Source: Anthoceros angustus (taxonomy: Eukaryota; Streptophyta; Anthocerotopsida; Anthocerotales; Anthocerotaceae). From it: a stretch of DNA of 64,000 nucleotides. Below the pieces are notes generated by a model, which saw nothing but the letters and a program-made list of their open reading frames with translations, did not search any database and was not told the origin of the DNA. The translations under genes and the position numbers were made by a program. Numbering within the stretch: the first letter of the stretch is position 1; every line of letters starts with the position of its first letter. Shown here one piece after another: positions 24,075 through 36,180 of this stretch. The stretch lies in the NCBI GenBank assembly GCA_010909165.1, contig MU008168.1, positions 496,001-560,000 on the forward strand, given 5' to 3'.

Positions 24075-24340
24075 GAGATTTGGTCCCCCTAGATCAAAAA
24101 TAGATCCGCCCTGACCGACACCCCATTGTATAGGGTATATGGACGCTCCCTGTATAAAAAATAACCGCTCTCCTTGGCCATCGAGAACATGATGTGGTGA
24201 ACGGCGTCATGTGTAGCAATACATTGCCCTCCAATTCGACAGCGAGCCAGGTGGGACCTTGAATCGTCGAGGGGGGCCCCACAGTTACAGGCTAAGAAAG
24301 AACAGGCCAGAGGCTGGACCAAACCCAAGCGGAACCTCAT
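24075..24340 (-). pseudogene. LINE A, upstream half of the C-terminal region
   Basis: An 83-codon leftward frame contains CNCGAPLDDSRSHLARCRIGG and IATHDAVHHIMFSMAKESGY, the same motifs seen at 45.59-45.66 kb (GGDRIATHDAICDVMFATARESGY). It ends at RADLFLI followed by a stop and GDQ. In the uninterrupted copy at 45.7 kb the text continues to GDQVLVADV and on to the last part of the ORF. Here the continuation is found only at 19.5-19.0 kb. Confidence 0.7.
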
Positions 24341-25175
24341 CGTAGTAGCAAAAGAAGCTGGTGCGATTCGGAACGCGTGGATGCAAGGTCAAGTAGAAGC
24401 CAGGAGCCTGCTCTCTTCCCCGAGCAAGAGCGGATGCAGTCATTAAATAAAGATAGAGTTCGAGGTATTTTTTCTACGATTACGTAGTGTTAGGTATTGT
24501 ATATATATTCAAAAAAATATCAAATTTCTTGTGGATTTAGTCATATGTGGGAGGAGTTGTATAGGTATATATATGTAAGGGCTTAATTGACATGTATGCA
24601 AAATGTGAGAGTTCAAAGTTTGAAGTAGGAAGTGAAAAGCATTTGTGTCTTATAAGGACTTTTGATAGCACTAGCAGTGAGACCACTGGCAGTTCAGTTG
24701 GCAGAGCAGATGGTATGCTAGGTACATCCACTGGAAAAGTTGTTGCCAAGCTTCTCCATAATCTGACTTTCGATACTAGATCATACTTGAATAGTGCGCA
24801 TTTTACACACCAGGTTGTTGCTTTTGTTTTTTGTTCCCTGTCACTATGCGAATTCGGGTTCGAATCTTGGACTATTTATACAGTTGGTTTATAGCAATGA
24901 ATAATCACTTTCTCGCACACTCCTCTCTCCTCTGATTCTGATTGCGAATGCAAATTCGAATTTGAATTCAAATGCGTGCACTCAGTCCCACTCGATCCCG
25001 CAGTCACCATGGCATTGGAAAACTCAAGACGCTCCATGGTGCCATCCGCGCTTTGGCAAGTCTATGTAAAGGTTGTATTGATTTTGCCTAAGGCCGGGTT
25101 TCCCGCCTCCGTCAGCAATCCCGCCGCCAATTCCGGATCCCCTGGCCTTCTCTTCTGCATAAGCGCTAGCGGATA
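24341..25175. other. Gene-free relic DNA
   Basis: No gene seen. The stretch at 24592-24894 is open but resembles nothing known. Confidence 0.5.
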
Positions 25176-25290
25176 ATTCAAGGATGGCACCAGGGACAAC
25201 ATATAACTTAGGGATGACACCAAGAACAATGGATAACTCAGGGACAATGGATAAGTGAGGGATGAACCTCAGGGACGACACTAAGGACAA
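25176..25290 (+). repeat. Degenerate ~30-bp tandem repeat
   Basis: About four units built on (g)ggatga(c)accaaggacaa.ggataactc, for example at 25180, 25209, 25240 and 25260. Confidence 0.7.
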
Positions 25291-25343
25291 GAGATATTTC
25301 TAAGGTTAGTAAGTTTCTAGTATCGTACATATTCTCATAGTTG

Positions 25344-25371
25344 TCAATTCAATTCAATTCAATTCAATTCA
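25344..25371 (+). repeat. (CAATT)n microsatellite
   Basis: About five and a half copies of caatt in a row. Confidence 0.95.
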
Positions 25372-26027
25372 CAAAAGTGGTCTCACACACACAACTCCCG
25401 AGGCGGAGTCAACATGCCCTAACTCAACTCAGGGAAGATGCCATAAGCCACAGCCATGAAATGTTCCTACTTTGTTGTTGTCATGACTTGAGGAGTCATT
25501 AACAAGCCATACCTAATTTTATCAGAATGAGTCTGATAGATTGAAAGGCTTTTTGGGTATGGCTAATCTCGTTAAAATTAATGCTAAGCATGAAAGATGC
25601 ACGTAAAAGACACAGCTCTGTGTAGTGGGACCAGACAGTTGGCACAGGAGCCTAAAGTTTTGGAAGAAGAACAATTTACCAATGAGCAGTTATTTAGGAG
25701 CTTAACATTGAGGACAATTCACACAGAGCTTAAGAGCTAATGTGGACGTTTAGAAGCAGTTGAGAACATGCTATATGTGGAAAGCCACATGTACACTAAC
25801 CCTTCCCTGGACTGTCGGTTTGAACGTTTTTTTTTGTTTTTCTCATGTCTGGAGTCATGGAGTGCTTAGGAAATGTCAAAGGCAAAGACCTTTTATACCA
25901 AAAGTGGTCCTTGGCCCATGGCAATATTACTTCTACAAATAATTAGTCCTCGGACCTCGAATCTGTGCATGTCAGGCCAGGCTAGAAGGTCCTTGGACCT
26001 TGGGATTTTTAAGAATAAAAAATTGTC

Positions 26028-26036
26028 TATATATGG
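26028..26036 (+). promoter_or_regulatory. Possible TATA box of an LTR element
   Basis: ctatatatggt about 460 bases upstream of the gag-like ORF, in a change from AT-rich to GC-rich DNA as at an LTR promoter/leader boundary. The LTR itself could not be delimited. Confidence 0.3.
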
Positions 26037-26491
26037 TGGGGGGACCCTTCATTCAGCAACGGTGGTGCAGGTCTGCAAGATTTCAAGGGGCGCGCGAGCT
26101 GAAGTTCGGCAACTGGGCGGGACTTCAGCGGAGTTGAGTGAAGGGCGGCGACGTAGCCACGCTGTGGACGAGGGTTTTACGCGCAAGTGTTTGCATCCAT
26201 GGAAAGAGCATCAGGAGAGTATCGCAACCGCGACATGCGGTGGGGAAAAACGCGACGTGTCGAGGCCGCTGGTGTAGGCTCTGAGGCAAGGAGCCCGTGA
26301 CTGAGCGGAGCGGGGTGGTCGTGGAGCTCGAAGGGGAACTTCCTCCTGGACTGTGGATCAGAGGTAGAGCTTGGAGGAGTTTGAACCGGTCATGAGCGGG
26401 AAGGAAGAGATGGCGCCTCGGGCTGTGGCAGAGATTCCCACTACGCAGTGGCCCAACATGGATCACTGGAAAGGTTAGAGCTGGTGGCCTT

Positions 26492-27840
26492 GTGCAGGAG
26501 CTGGGTCTGAACTTCATGGAGAGGAAGTGGTGTTACGTGCAACGCAGAGGTGCCACGGTGAAGCCAAGTCGCGGGGAGGGCGACATGGTGAGGCCACAAA
26601 ATTGGGACCCGAACTCTTCGCGTATGGGCGGAGGAGGTCGGAAGACGGAGTCCGTGATTGACCCCCAGAGGAAGAAGACCTTGAAGGCCGCAGCGGCAGC
26701 AATTATGAAGCCTGGGAAGGTGCGGGCTAACAATGGATGGGTGACCCGCCAACTGGCGTCTGTGCAACTCGTGGGGCTGGCCAAGTGGATTTTGTGCTTC
26801 CTGCAGAACAGGAAGCTGGATCACATGGCGAACCACTTCCTGGTCTTCCTCCATGAAGTAGTTAAGGGCACGCGGATTGATTGGGGCAGAATAATTTTTG
26901 AGAGGGCGTGTGAAGAGAGGGCGAACTTGCTCTCCCCCTCGCCTCGTCCCTCTCTGATCTCGCCCTTCTTGATTTATGTATTTGCGCATTCCAAGTATTT
27001 AACTGAGTTGGAGGTTGTGTCTGCCCTCCATAGCTGGAAGCCGGTCAGGGAGCTCAAGGTAGAAGAAGAAAAGACCAAGGAAGATTCGGGGGAGGACTCC
27101 AGCAGTTGGGAATTTGCGGCCCCCGAAGATTCAGATGAAGCAGGGTAGGTCACAAAGAGCCGGAAAAGGAAGGCAGGGGCTATAGGTGGGGTCGACCAAA
27201 AGGGGAAGATACCGAATAGGGGCGTGGAGCCCACAACCACACCCAGTCACCGTGTCAAAGAGGCAAGAACCATGAGAGAAGGAGGGGAAGGCAATAGGAA
27301 AACGGCAGGTTATCCCCTCTGCTGGTGTGGAGGACGAGTCGCAACTGTTAGGGGAGTTTTTTATGAATGAGGAGGCAGTTGCAAACCAACTCCTTTGGCC
27401 TGTCCAGCTGAGGTGGAGGCAAGTGACACAACCCGAGTACGGGGCCTGATATGGAAGGGGATGGGCACTGGAACATCCCAATTTGGTGACCTGCAGAGTC
27501 TGACTTTGGCAATGACTCAGACCCAGTCGGATTTTCTCGACCAGGCAGCCATGGCTCTTACCTGGCTTAGTATGCAGGGGCAGCAAGAGAAGCTGCTCAA
27601 GGAAAAGTTGAAGGGAGTGGAGAGCAAGAAAAAGGCAATGGAGGACCGCAGGCGGGAGTGTGAAGAGTCACTAACAAGACACAGGAGGAGCTGAGGGTTA
27701 TGTCCACCCAACAGAAGGCCCTGGTGACCCAAGTAAAAGGGGCGCATGCTACGATTGAGGAGCTCCAGAATGAAATTTCGCGAGTCCAAGAACAGGCTGG
27801 CGCCTCTGGAGAAGTTCAAGAAACTAGCGAAGAGGTATAA
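26492..27840 (+). pseudogene. Gag-like / plant retrotransposon ORF, frameshifted
   Basis: A 218-codon frame (26492-27148) contains a helical-looking domain with TRIDWGRIIFERACEERANL and SPFLIYVFAHSKYLTELE. This resembles the putative plant transposon / Athila ORF1-type domain that ends in a block about a partner chain (LYQH..CLTEEE in others). It then becomes acidic (EDSGEDSSSWEF). After an indel near 27150-27390 the reading continues with TQTQSDFLDQAAMALTWL and a coiled coil (EKLLKEKLKGVESKKKAMED, then about 27690-27838 QQKALVTQVKGAH). Length and architecture fit the first ORF of an LTR retrotransposon. No pol was found downstream. Confidence 0.5.
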
Positions 27841-29890
27841 GCGGGAGAGAGAGGAGGCTAGGTGGGGGAAGCCATTGTCGAGCGCCAGGTAGGAGAATCT
27901 GTCCCCAGTTCAAGGAGCAGCCAGTCCAGGATTGTCCACGGGCGGAGAGGGTAAGGACCTCTTTAGTAGAAGGCGTGTTGCTGACATCGGATGAGGATGC
28001 TTATGTCCGGCCACGCTTCCTACATGGTGAGCCGGTGCTCACTCTAAATGTGTAGTTGTTGGGACAAGAGGCGAAAACTCTTGTTGCACATCCTAATCGC
28101 ACTGAGCTCCTAATGGTTCCTTCGAGCAGGAGTCAGCACCACCCTCCGCAGGTTATGCTCGAGGAGATGAGCAGTGAGGCCGGAGCATGGAGGGAGGTCT
28201 GCGGTGTGTGGGCGTCCCGGTGATGAGGCGAGGCAACATGCGCGAGGCGATGACGGTGCCACCTCACGGAAGGAGTGAAGGACCTCGGATAAGCCGAGTG
28301 AGGTGGAGGTATTAAGGGAGAATCTTTCGGATCACAGGCGTGGTAGGAGAGCGAGGGGAACACTGTGGACTATGGGCTCTTCCCCTTAGGCAGGTAATAA
28401 GCTAGGTTTTGTTTTTTTCGTAAGTGTGGAGTGGGAAATAAGGCGAAAAGGGAGAAATAAGGCCGGAGTAACTCCGGGCCGCACTCCAGAGTAGGCAAAG
28501 AGGCTACGGATGGCACTCCGGAGGCGGCTACTGGAGCAGGCCCGAACCTACGGACGGCACTCCGGAGGCGGCTTCTGAGGCAGCACTGGAGCGGCCACGA
28601 CTCAACACTCAGAGTGGCTACCAGGCACCCGGAGGCGGATCACGGACCGCACTTCGAGTAACCAGGTAAATCCAGGCCTCCGGAGTAAGTTGCGTGAAAT
28701 GCGCAGAGAAAGTAACTTTGGAGCAGGGTATTTTGTAGGCGCCACGTGGGCCGAGAGGCGGAGCAGGCATGTAGCGGACCAGACCAGTAGGGTTGCCAAT
28801 GGTTATGGGCAAAAGGCAAACTCACGAATTCATGCGCCTGTGAGTAAGAGCTAGAATGCATGCGGACGGTAAAGCTAGAGTAAGTGGGCTATGGACTTTT
28901 GGGGGTTAGGAAATAAGTCGGGTTTTGTTTTTTCGTAGGTTCAAATAGTAAAATAAGTGAGGGAGGAATAAGCACGGATGGTGCTTGATGAGCTCCCGGC
29001 GGACTCCGGAGCGTGGGTAACGGACCCCAGACTACTATGACGAGCTTTACTCACGCACCGCAGAACGGATAAGTCCTGACCCACTCCGGTCAAAACAGAT
29101 AAGCACGCTAAAGTAATTTGAAGTCGGTCGTGAGGACAGACCGAGCGCGCCCACGGACGGCCCCGAGTGGAGGTCGGGCATGCACAGGGCCAGACCGGAG
29201 ATACTTGCTGGGGCGCAGGCAGTATTCACGCCCGCTGACTGTGCGCGGCGTAGGCCGTGAGTACGGTGGCGTAAGGTCGGTACAGTGGCAGACTGGGCAC
29301 ATGGCCACTCAAGAGGCACCCCGCCCGCCTGGGCCCACATTTCCACGGCGCCGACGAGGAGGGTCATTTCAGCGACTGAGACAATTTCGCAGCTTTCGCG
29401 CCATATAGGGTTCGAGAACCCATCCGGACTTACTCCGATCATGATGGAGGTCCCTCAAGGCGGTGGAGATGCCCGCCTGCTACGGACTTTTGAGGGTCTT
29501 CACTGCTGGGCGGCCGTGGAGACACGGTTGGTAAGTACCTGCCACACGGATAAGCTTTGGGGTCTACGGATGTTTTATAGACCTGTAGCGTAGAAGCACT
29601 GTAGGGCGGCATGGTGCTCCTGAGTGGGGCTTGAGTGCCCGTGAGGCGAGGGAGGAAGGCCTTTGCCGTGATCAAGAGGGAACGGAGGCCGAAGGGAAGT
29701 CCGTCCATCTGACAGACCGGACTAAATTCCTAGCCTGGGTGAGCCCTGCACAGGAGGCCCAAGCTGCATCAAGACCGCAGCGGAGAGGGTAGGAGGCGCA
29801 GGAGGCCCTGCCAGTAGAAGGCCGCGACCGGCCGAGGCGTGTACCGACTCGACCAAGCCGGTGAAGCCCAGGAAGGCGGCGAGGGAGGCG
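27841..29890. other. GC-rich decayed LTR-element DNA with short repeats
   Basis: No gene recognised. It contains microrepeats of actccggaggcggct (28440-28620) and a direct repeat described at 28366-28980. The open frames on both strands are Pro/Arg/Gly-rich and look accidental. Confidence 0.45.
28366..28980 (+). repeat. Direct repeat pair ~515 bp apart
   Basis: About 28366-28460 (actatgggctcttcc...ggttttgttttttt) and 28886-28970 (gctatggacttttgg...ggttttgttttttcg) are diverged copies. They lie within the decayed LTR-element region. Confidence 0.55.
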
Positions 29891-31130
29891 GACCGTTAAG
29901 ACTGACCGCGATCACTATCGGCGTGATCGAACCGGTGGAGGGAGACTAAGTAAGAAGCACACAACTCAAGAAGGCAGGAGGCGGCAAAGTGCCGCCATGC
30001 CGAGAAGGAAGCCCATGCAAGGAGTTGAGGATCTCCCGACTCGCTTGCGCGAGGTGGAGCAATGCGGTGAGATGGAAGACCAAGAGATTCGCACCAACGG
30101 TTACCATGAGAGGAATGGTAATCCAGTAGGCGTGCTCTCGATCACGAACAGAAGGAGCGGCTCAAATTATGCGGAGGGTGCTGGGCATGGCGAACAGGAG
30201 CGTGATCGTCGCCAATGGAGAAGAACTGGCGGAAAATGTAATCTCGCAGATGACCGCACAGTAGGAGATATGAGCTAACGCTTGATAAACGGAGCGAGCA
30301 CTGGACGCAGGAAGTCACTGGTCCAGAAGGCTAAGGGAGCGTTGCGGCTAAGCCGGGTAGCGAAATGAGAACGACGGCAGCTGAGCAGCGGAGAGCAATA
30401 GCGGGCGGTTGCAGTGGTGACCGAAAGGCCTCAGGGCTCGCAGATTCGGCCGCTCACTTAACGAACTGGCAGGGGATGGTCCAGCGGGAAGCGACAAAGA
30501 CGCCAGCCCGAGCACCAATGGTTAAGGAGTATCGGTGCACATGTGGAAGAGGCAATCCAAAGAAATTGACTCGGATTTTGCTTACCACGCCGAGCTCCAA
30601 GGCATTGAGGCCTCACCGCTACACACCGGACCCGATGGCCTCGTGGCGGGGATGAAGGGCATGGGATGACAACCCAGCGGCCCTGCTTGGAGACGACGGC
30701 AATGGAGAAGAGCCTGGAGGCGGACGCCTGAATACAACGGATCTCGTGGTAAGCCCACCGCAACCCGCCGGAGGAGGAGGCGGCCTGGAAGGCGCGGGTG
30801 AAGAGGCCAACCCACCCAAGACAAGGGCTTGTGGTAAGGATGAGGACCCAGCGATGGAGGTCCTTGAGATAAGGTCCGGAGCTTGGGGACGGACCCGTGT
30901 CAATAAGTCGGACCGAGTCGAACCCGAGATGAGACCGGACCAGGCCGGACTCGGAATAAGCGAGACTCAGAGTTCGAGACTCGGGAGTCGAGGCCGGACC
31001 TCAGTCCGGACTCGAGAAGCAAGGAGGTCCCTCCGACTTCTTGGGAAGCGGCAGTCGGTGGCCCTACGGGAGGACCTTTGGGGGCAGGGGACGGCGTTGT
31101 GGTGATCGTCGGACCTTGGCCGATAGCACT
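29891..31130 (+). other. 3' internal part of a second, older LTR-element copy
   Basis: The segment around 30470-30770 (gagtatcggtgcacatgtgg, attgactcggattttgctta, gtggtaagccc) is a diverged copy of the tandem units at 34548-35590. The stretch 30900-31030 is a short version of the gaggtccggactcgag minisatellite at 35.7-36.2 kb. Both lie in the same order before an LTR-like sequence, so this is the tail of a sister element sharing the LTR at 31.1 kb. The frame at 29997-30278 (VEDLPTRLREVEQCGEMEDQ) is charged and coiled-coil-like. Confidence 0.5.
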
Positions 31131-31960
31131 GAGTTCCGGAAGAGGAAGGGTCCCGCCTCGCGGATCATCCGATTGAGTGCGCCATAGCTATCGGGGCGGA
31201 GATTGGACCACCAATACGGAACCAGGACCTTCCAGGCCCACGTGACGAAGGAGATAGGAGGAGGAATAGGATGGTAGGCGGCCGATTAGGCGTCTTGGTA
31301 GCCACCGGCTCGAGAATAGGGTGTAATAAAGCGCCGACTTGGGCGTAGTATAAGAGGGTGAGGCTCGAATAAATCATCTTCTCTTGGTGATCTGGCGTTT
31401 CTTGACCTTGTGTGTCTTCCCGTAACGTGAGTCCCGAGTCATCGAAAGGTGCACGATACCCGGAGAGATCGATCAAGGTCACTGTGGACCCCTAACGTGT
31501 GGTGGTGTGTGCGGGGAAGGCGGCAGGGACCGTGTTCGTCAGGCGGCCCAGTCGGCGGGGCGTGTGAGCGGAGGAACTCCGGGAGGCGTCTGAGCGGACG
31601 GAGGCCCAGTTGAGCAACGGAGGAGGTCGGGCTGTGTAGCCACTGCGTTCTTTTCAAGGTTGATAGGCGTAGTGAGTGATGAGAGGAGCGGACTTGAGGG
31701 CGGTGACGTGCGGAAGCAGTCTGGACGCAAAGCGGGTCGTAAGCGTTTGGCCACCGAACTGTTGATGCGTTGTCGTAGATAGTTAGGCGCAGCGATTTAC
31801 GTGTGTTAAGTTGGCGGACAAAGTAAGGATCGGTCGAAGCGAACAGAGCCTTTCATTCTCTCGAGAACTACTCCTTACTACAACGACACGAGATAATGTG
31901 CACAGCGCATTGTACGGCCCGGGTTGGCCGCCGAAAATCGCGCCATAGTAAGCAATGCGC
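31131..31960 (+). repeat. LTR-like repeat, left copy
   Basis: Aligns with 36328-37190. Shared landmarks in order: gcggatcatcc; aataaagcgccg/aataaagacgccg; ttgggcgtagtataagaggg (TATA at about 31349); cttgtgtgtc; ggagagatcgatcaaggtc; cctaacgtgtggtggtgtgtg; gataggcgtagtgag; catttctctcg-type text near 31850; gccgccgaaaatcgcgccata. Copies differ by many small indels. Exact ends and a target duplication could not be fixed. Confidence 0.65.
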
Positions 31961-33198
31961 GGGATTCCGGCGATTCGAAGGATGCCCCCGCGCTTAGTGG
32001 TTACCTCCAGCGCCTTTCAGCCCTCGAGGCTGCGCTATTCATTCTCTCGAGCGGCGGTCGGCGGTAGTGTTCCCTGCATACCTCGTTGACTACCACGGGC
32101 TACTACTGTGTTGCATCTTTTCAGCGGACCGAAAGCGCAATTCAGAAGGCTCATGACCCGCTGAGCGGGCGCTCCAGCGAAGCGAAGCGTTGGCGGAGTG
32201 AAGGAGAATTGTCGCCCTCAGCCCCAAAACAACAAATGAGACGAGGCGCGCGACAATGGGGCTAAGAAGGCAGCAGGCGGCGAGGTTTAGGAACCATGCA
32301 AGGCTAGTGGAACGCAGAAACATATCGCCACGCAACGCTATCCGACTCCCCCAATTTGAGACGGGAGGCGGAGCTAAAGTGGAGGGGCCTAGCACTGGAT
32401 ATCTTCCGTGTACTGTTCGGACTTTGTACGGGGTCCGCCTTAGTCAAGAATCACGCTGGAAGATGTTGGCGGTGGCCAACAAGGAGGTCGCTCAAGAATC
32501 CTCTAAGGGAGGACCCGTGAGGGTGGACCACTTGGTGACAAATTGCTGGTGTTCCTCCAGCCCTGGGCAGGGAGCGAGGGAACAGCCGGTAGGAAGAATT
32601 ATCTTCGCCGGGGATCAACCAGAGGCTGAGGCCGGAAGTTGAGGTGAAGCCACCCCGTCAGGCGTTGTCTCGGGTTATAATCCATGCTGGGGCACTGGGA
32701 CCTCACGAGGAGAGAGAGGAAGGGCGTGCGCTCGGAAGAGATGCAAGTCTCTGCCTGCGGGCGTGAAGGAGAGGCGTGGGAGCAAGGCCGCCTGGTCGAG
32801 GGGCCGCCAAGCGAGTCGGGAGGAGGAGCGGCGGGAGGACCTCGGGACTCCATCGTCTGGAGCGGACCCTCGGCCACTGGGGAAGTGTGGGAAGCCATCC
32901 TTGCACTTCCTTCTTTTAGATTCCTTCTCACGGGAGCACCCCTCAAGGCGAGGAGGAGGCGTACGAGGAAGGAAGGGCGGGCGGTCGCGGCGCGCCATGC
33001 CGGACAACCTACGGCCATGGCGGCCCGTTGAACCGCCGTAGGACTAGGCGGGCGAAAGAAGAAGGAAGGCCTGCCAGCTACATGGCTCCTACCAACAACG
33101 CACGCCTCAGACCGATCGGTCCGCCTTACTAGCCGGCGGTGGCGGGGAAGCGGAGGCCGTAATGAAGAAGAGCGAGAGAGGATCTTTGCCTGTGAGGG

Positions 33199-34348
33199 GT
33201 GGGAGGCCAGCGCGTGACCTCGAATTTCGACCCCGTCACCCCGTCCCTAACCGGGAGAGGTAAGATGGCTGCCTCCGTGGACCCCTCACCACCTCCGAGC
33301 CCCAAGAGAAGGCGGCGAGAAGGAGCTAGCGCCAAGAGGACCAAGGAGGTCGGTCCGATTAAAACACTGGGACCTGAGGGTCCCGATTGGTCCGGAGACC
33401 CAGTCCGCCTCCTCCGGATCAGTGATGGCGGTCCCAACGGACCGGGAGATGCCTGCACCCACGACGGATTTTGGGTGTCTCCTCAACGGTGGCCGGAGGA
33501 GACACGGCGGTGCCTGCAACCTGGCCATGGACGGTGGAGGCTCGGGGTCTCACGAACGGCAGAAGACCTGAGGAAGTGGAGGCCACAAGGAGACTGGATG
33601 TGCCTCGTGACAGTGGAGGCGCCCAAGCGCCAAGAGGAAGGCGTAAACCTCGCGAGAGTCGAGGAGGAGAAGGCCGTGCGAGACTCGAGGCAAGGTCCGC
33701 TTCAACAAGATCGCTGTGATCCTTCAACCGTGAATCGGGCAAGCGATGAGGCAAGCAAAGGCGGAGGACCTTTGCACACGGAGAGAAGTGGCCCAAGAGG
33801 AGGTAGAGGAAGCCCGAAGGCAGGCAGAAAGGGCTAAGGACCTGGCCGAGACGGCTCGACAAGAGCAACACCAAGCCTGGGAGGCTCATGTGAAGGGGGC
33901 GTGAGGCCGAGGCTGCCAAGCGAAGAGATAGGACCACCACCATGGGACCAAAACCGTGGAGGGAGACGGCAGAGTAGCAAGCCAACTGGGGCAAGGGCCG
34001 AGCGTGAAGGCGAAGCAGGTGTGAAGAAGAAAGGGAGGCACCCGAGAGATGGAGGATCCCCACAGCCAAGGAGCGGAGGAGCGCGCCTGTGAGTTGGAGG
34101 ATCGCAGGAGACTCGAGTCAGAGCTCTGTGACACGGTGGAACGACATGGAATTCTGGGAGAATCATGGACCACGAGCGTGAGATCGAGCGCCCACTGCTG
34201 GAGGGGAGGAGAGTCGACGCTAACTAAGGAGATGGACATCGCCGAGTTGGAGACGGAGTGGAAGCGTGAGCCGGCAGAGGACCGCCGGGAGGGAGATGGT
34301 ATTCAGGCAAGGATGGATGGAGGGGAGGGGCTCGAGAGAGGAGCGTAA
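33199..34348 (+). pseudogene. Coiled-coil ORF of the LTR element, broken
   Basis: An N-terminal piece from about 33265 has a PSPPPSPKRRRREG run and basic patches. The clearest coding signal is about 33745-33902, where one frame reads VAQEEVEEARRQAERAKD and AETARQEQHQAWEAHVKG, a heptad-rich helix. A further piece at about 34083-34300 reads CELEDRRRLESELCDTVE and EMDIAELETEWKREPAED. The frames differ, so at least three indels separate them. It is gag-like in position and helix content, but it has no zinc knuckle, and Gag identity is not proven. Confidence 0.4.
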
Positions 34349-35590
34349 AACTAATCCGGTCCCACAAGGCTGGGCGGCGAACGCCGCCTATGGCCATCAA
34401 GTCGGCCGAGCCGGTGACGCACCAGAGGAGGAGCACGTGAGCGCAGAGGTCGCAGGAAGTGCTCTGAGGCAGGCCTTGGCGGCCTCAAGAGATTCCGCCC
34501 GACCTGGGGCCTAGGGCGAAGGACGAGACGGTCACAGCCAAAGACGCCTCAACCACCTGAGCACACCTCGGAGGAGGGAGTATCTGCCTGTGCTCATGTG
34601 GAGGAGGCACCAACAAGTCGATTCAGACTTTGCCTTTACTACCACTGGACTCCTCAAGGCCCAAGAGGTTCCGAGCCACCCCACAATCACGGACCTCCTG
34701 ACGGCCGAGGAGGAGGAGAGATGAAGGCCCCGGGGATAAAGATGGCCACCGGACCTTGGGAGCGTTGTTCGCCACGACAGCAGAGGAGGAGCACCAGGAG
34801 GAGCAGGACACGCGTACACCACGAGGCATAAGGTAAGCCCGCCGCCTCCAGCTCTGTTGGAGGGAGGAGGTGACAGCGAACTAAGGAGATGGACATCGCC
34901 GAGTTGGAGCGAATGGAGCTAAAGTGGGAAGCCAGGGAGGCGGGCGGAGGTGCGGGCCGCCTCCTGGGAGGGAGGGGATGGTGGGAGCCCTCAGGAGCAA
35001 GGACATTTGGATGGAGGAGAGGGGCTACGAGGAGAGGAGCGAACCACCGTCTTGGTCGGTTGCGGAAGAAGGCAGAGAAGGGCGTGTTCTATGGCCATCA
35101 AGGCGGCGAGTGCTACAGTGACGAGGAGGAGGAGCACGTGGAGGCAGAGTGCGAGGCTGCGAGGGAAGTGCCGGAAAAGGCACTTGGCGGCCTCAAGAGA
35201 TTCCGCCCGACCTTGGCGGCCTAGGACGGTGAGACGGGCCGCCAAAGACGCCAACTACCTGAGCACCTACGGAGGAGGGAGTATCGGGGTGCTCCGGGCT
35301 CATGTGGAGGAGGCGAGTTCGTAGGTCGATTAGGACTTTCGGCCTACTACCAGCGGACTCCTCAAGGCCCAAGAGGTCACGAGCCACCCCGTCACAATCG
35401 GCGAACCTCGGACGGGCCAATTGAGAGGAGGAGGAAGAGATGAAGGCCCCGGGGATGAAATGCCACCGGACCTTGGGAAAGCGTTGTTCGGCGGCGACAG
35501 CGATGAAGCGGGAGGGGAGCACCAGAGGAGGTGACACGCGTTGCGGACAATTCACTTAGGCATAAGGTAAGCCCCGCCCGCATTCCTCCG
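34190..35590 (+). repeat. Two-unit tandem repeat, ~0.7 kb each
   Basis: Unit 1 (about 34190-34858) and unit 2 (about 34859-35590) share actaaggagatggacatcgc, a cggaggagggagtatc block, ggactcctcaaggcccaaga, gatgaaggccccggggat and gcataaggtaagccc. A third diverged partial copy is near 30470-30770. Confidence 0.75.
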
Positions 35591-35689
35591 TGGAAGGAAG
35601 GACGAGGGCCCTGAGGGGGGCTTTAGGAGAGGAGGAAGTCCGGAAGACCCAAGCCAAAGCGGGGGTCCGATGGGCGAACCGGACTCGGG

Positions 35690-36180
35690 GTGGAGAAGTT
35701 CAGGACCTGTGAGTCCGAACCACGAGGTCCTGACCGTGAGACGAGACGGGACCTCGAGGTCCTGGACCCGAGACCAGACGCAGTGAGCCTTGTTTGAGGT
35801 CCGAGACCCCTAGGAGGCGAGACCGAACTTTCCCAGAGGTCCTGACTCCGAGACAGGACCACGAGACGGACTCAGGTCAGGCAGGACCCGGAGACGAGAC
35901 GGGACCCGAGGTCCGGATCGTGAGACACGAGACAGGGCAGGACCTCGAGGGATCCGGACTCGAGGCGAGACGGACCTCAGGTCCGGACTCGAGACTAGGT
36001 GATCGTGACTCGAGGTCCTGCAGACTCATGAATGACTAGCACCGAGGTCGGACTCGAGACGAGACCGGGACCCGAGGTCCGTGACCTCCAGGCAGACGGA
36101 CCACGAGGTCCGACCCCAGAGGTCGAGACCGACCCGAGGTCCTGACTCAGTGGCTTGACCTTTCAGGGCCCGGACTCAAA
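35690..36180 (+). repeat. Minisatellite of gaggtccggactcgagac-type units
   Basis: More than ten degenerate units of 18-40 bases built on gaggtcc(t/g)gac..gagac(g)agac. A shorter version occurs at about 30900-31030. Confidence 0.8.

Noticed and set aside
24685-24872. tRNA- or SINE-like boxes (cagttggcagagcaga and gggttcgaatc)
   Set aside because: The A- and B-box-like stretches are about 150 bases apart, far too distant for a tRNA or a tRNA-derived SINE head, and no cloverleaf can be drawn.
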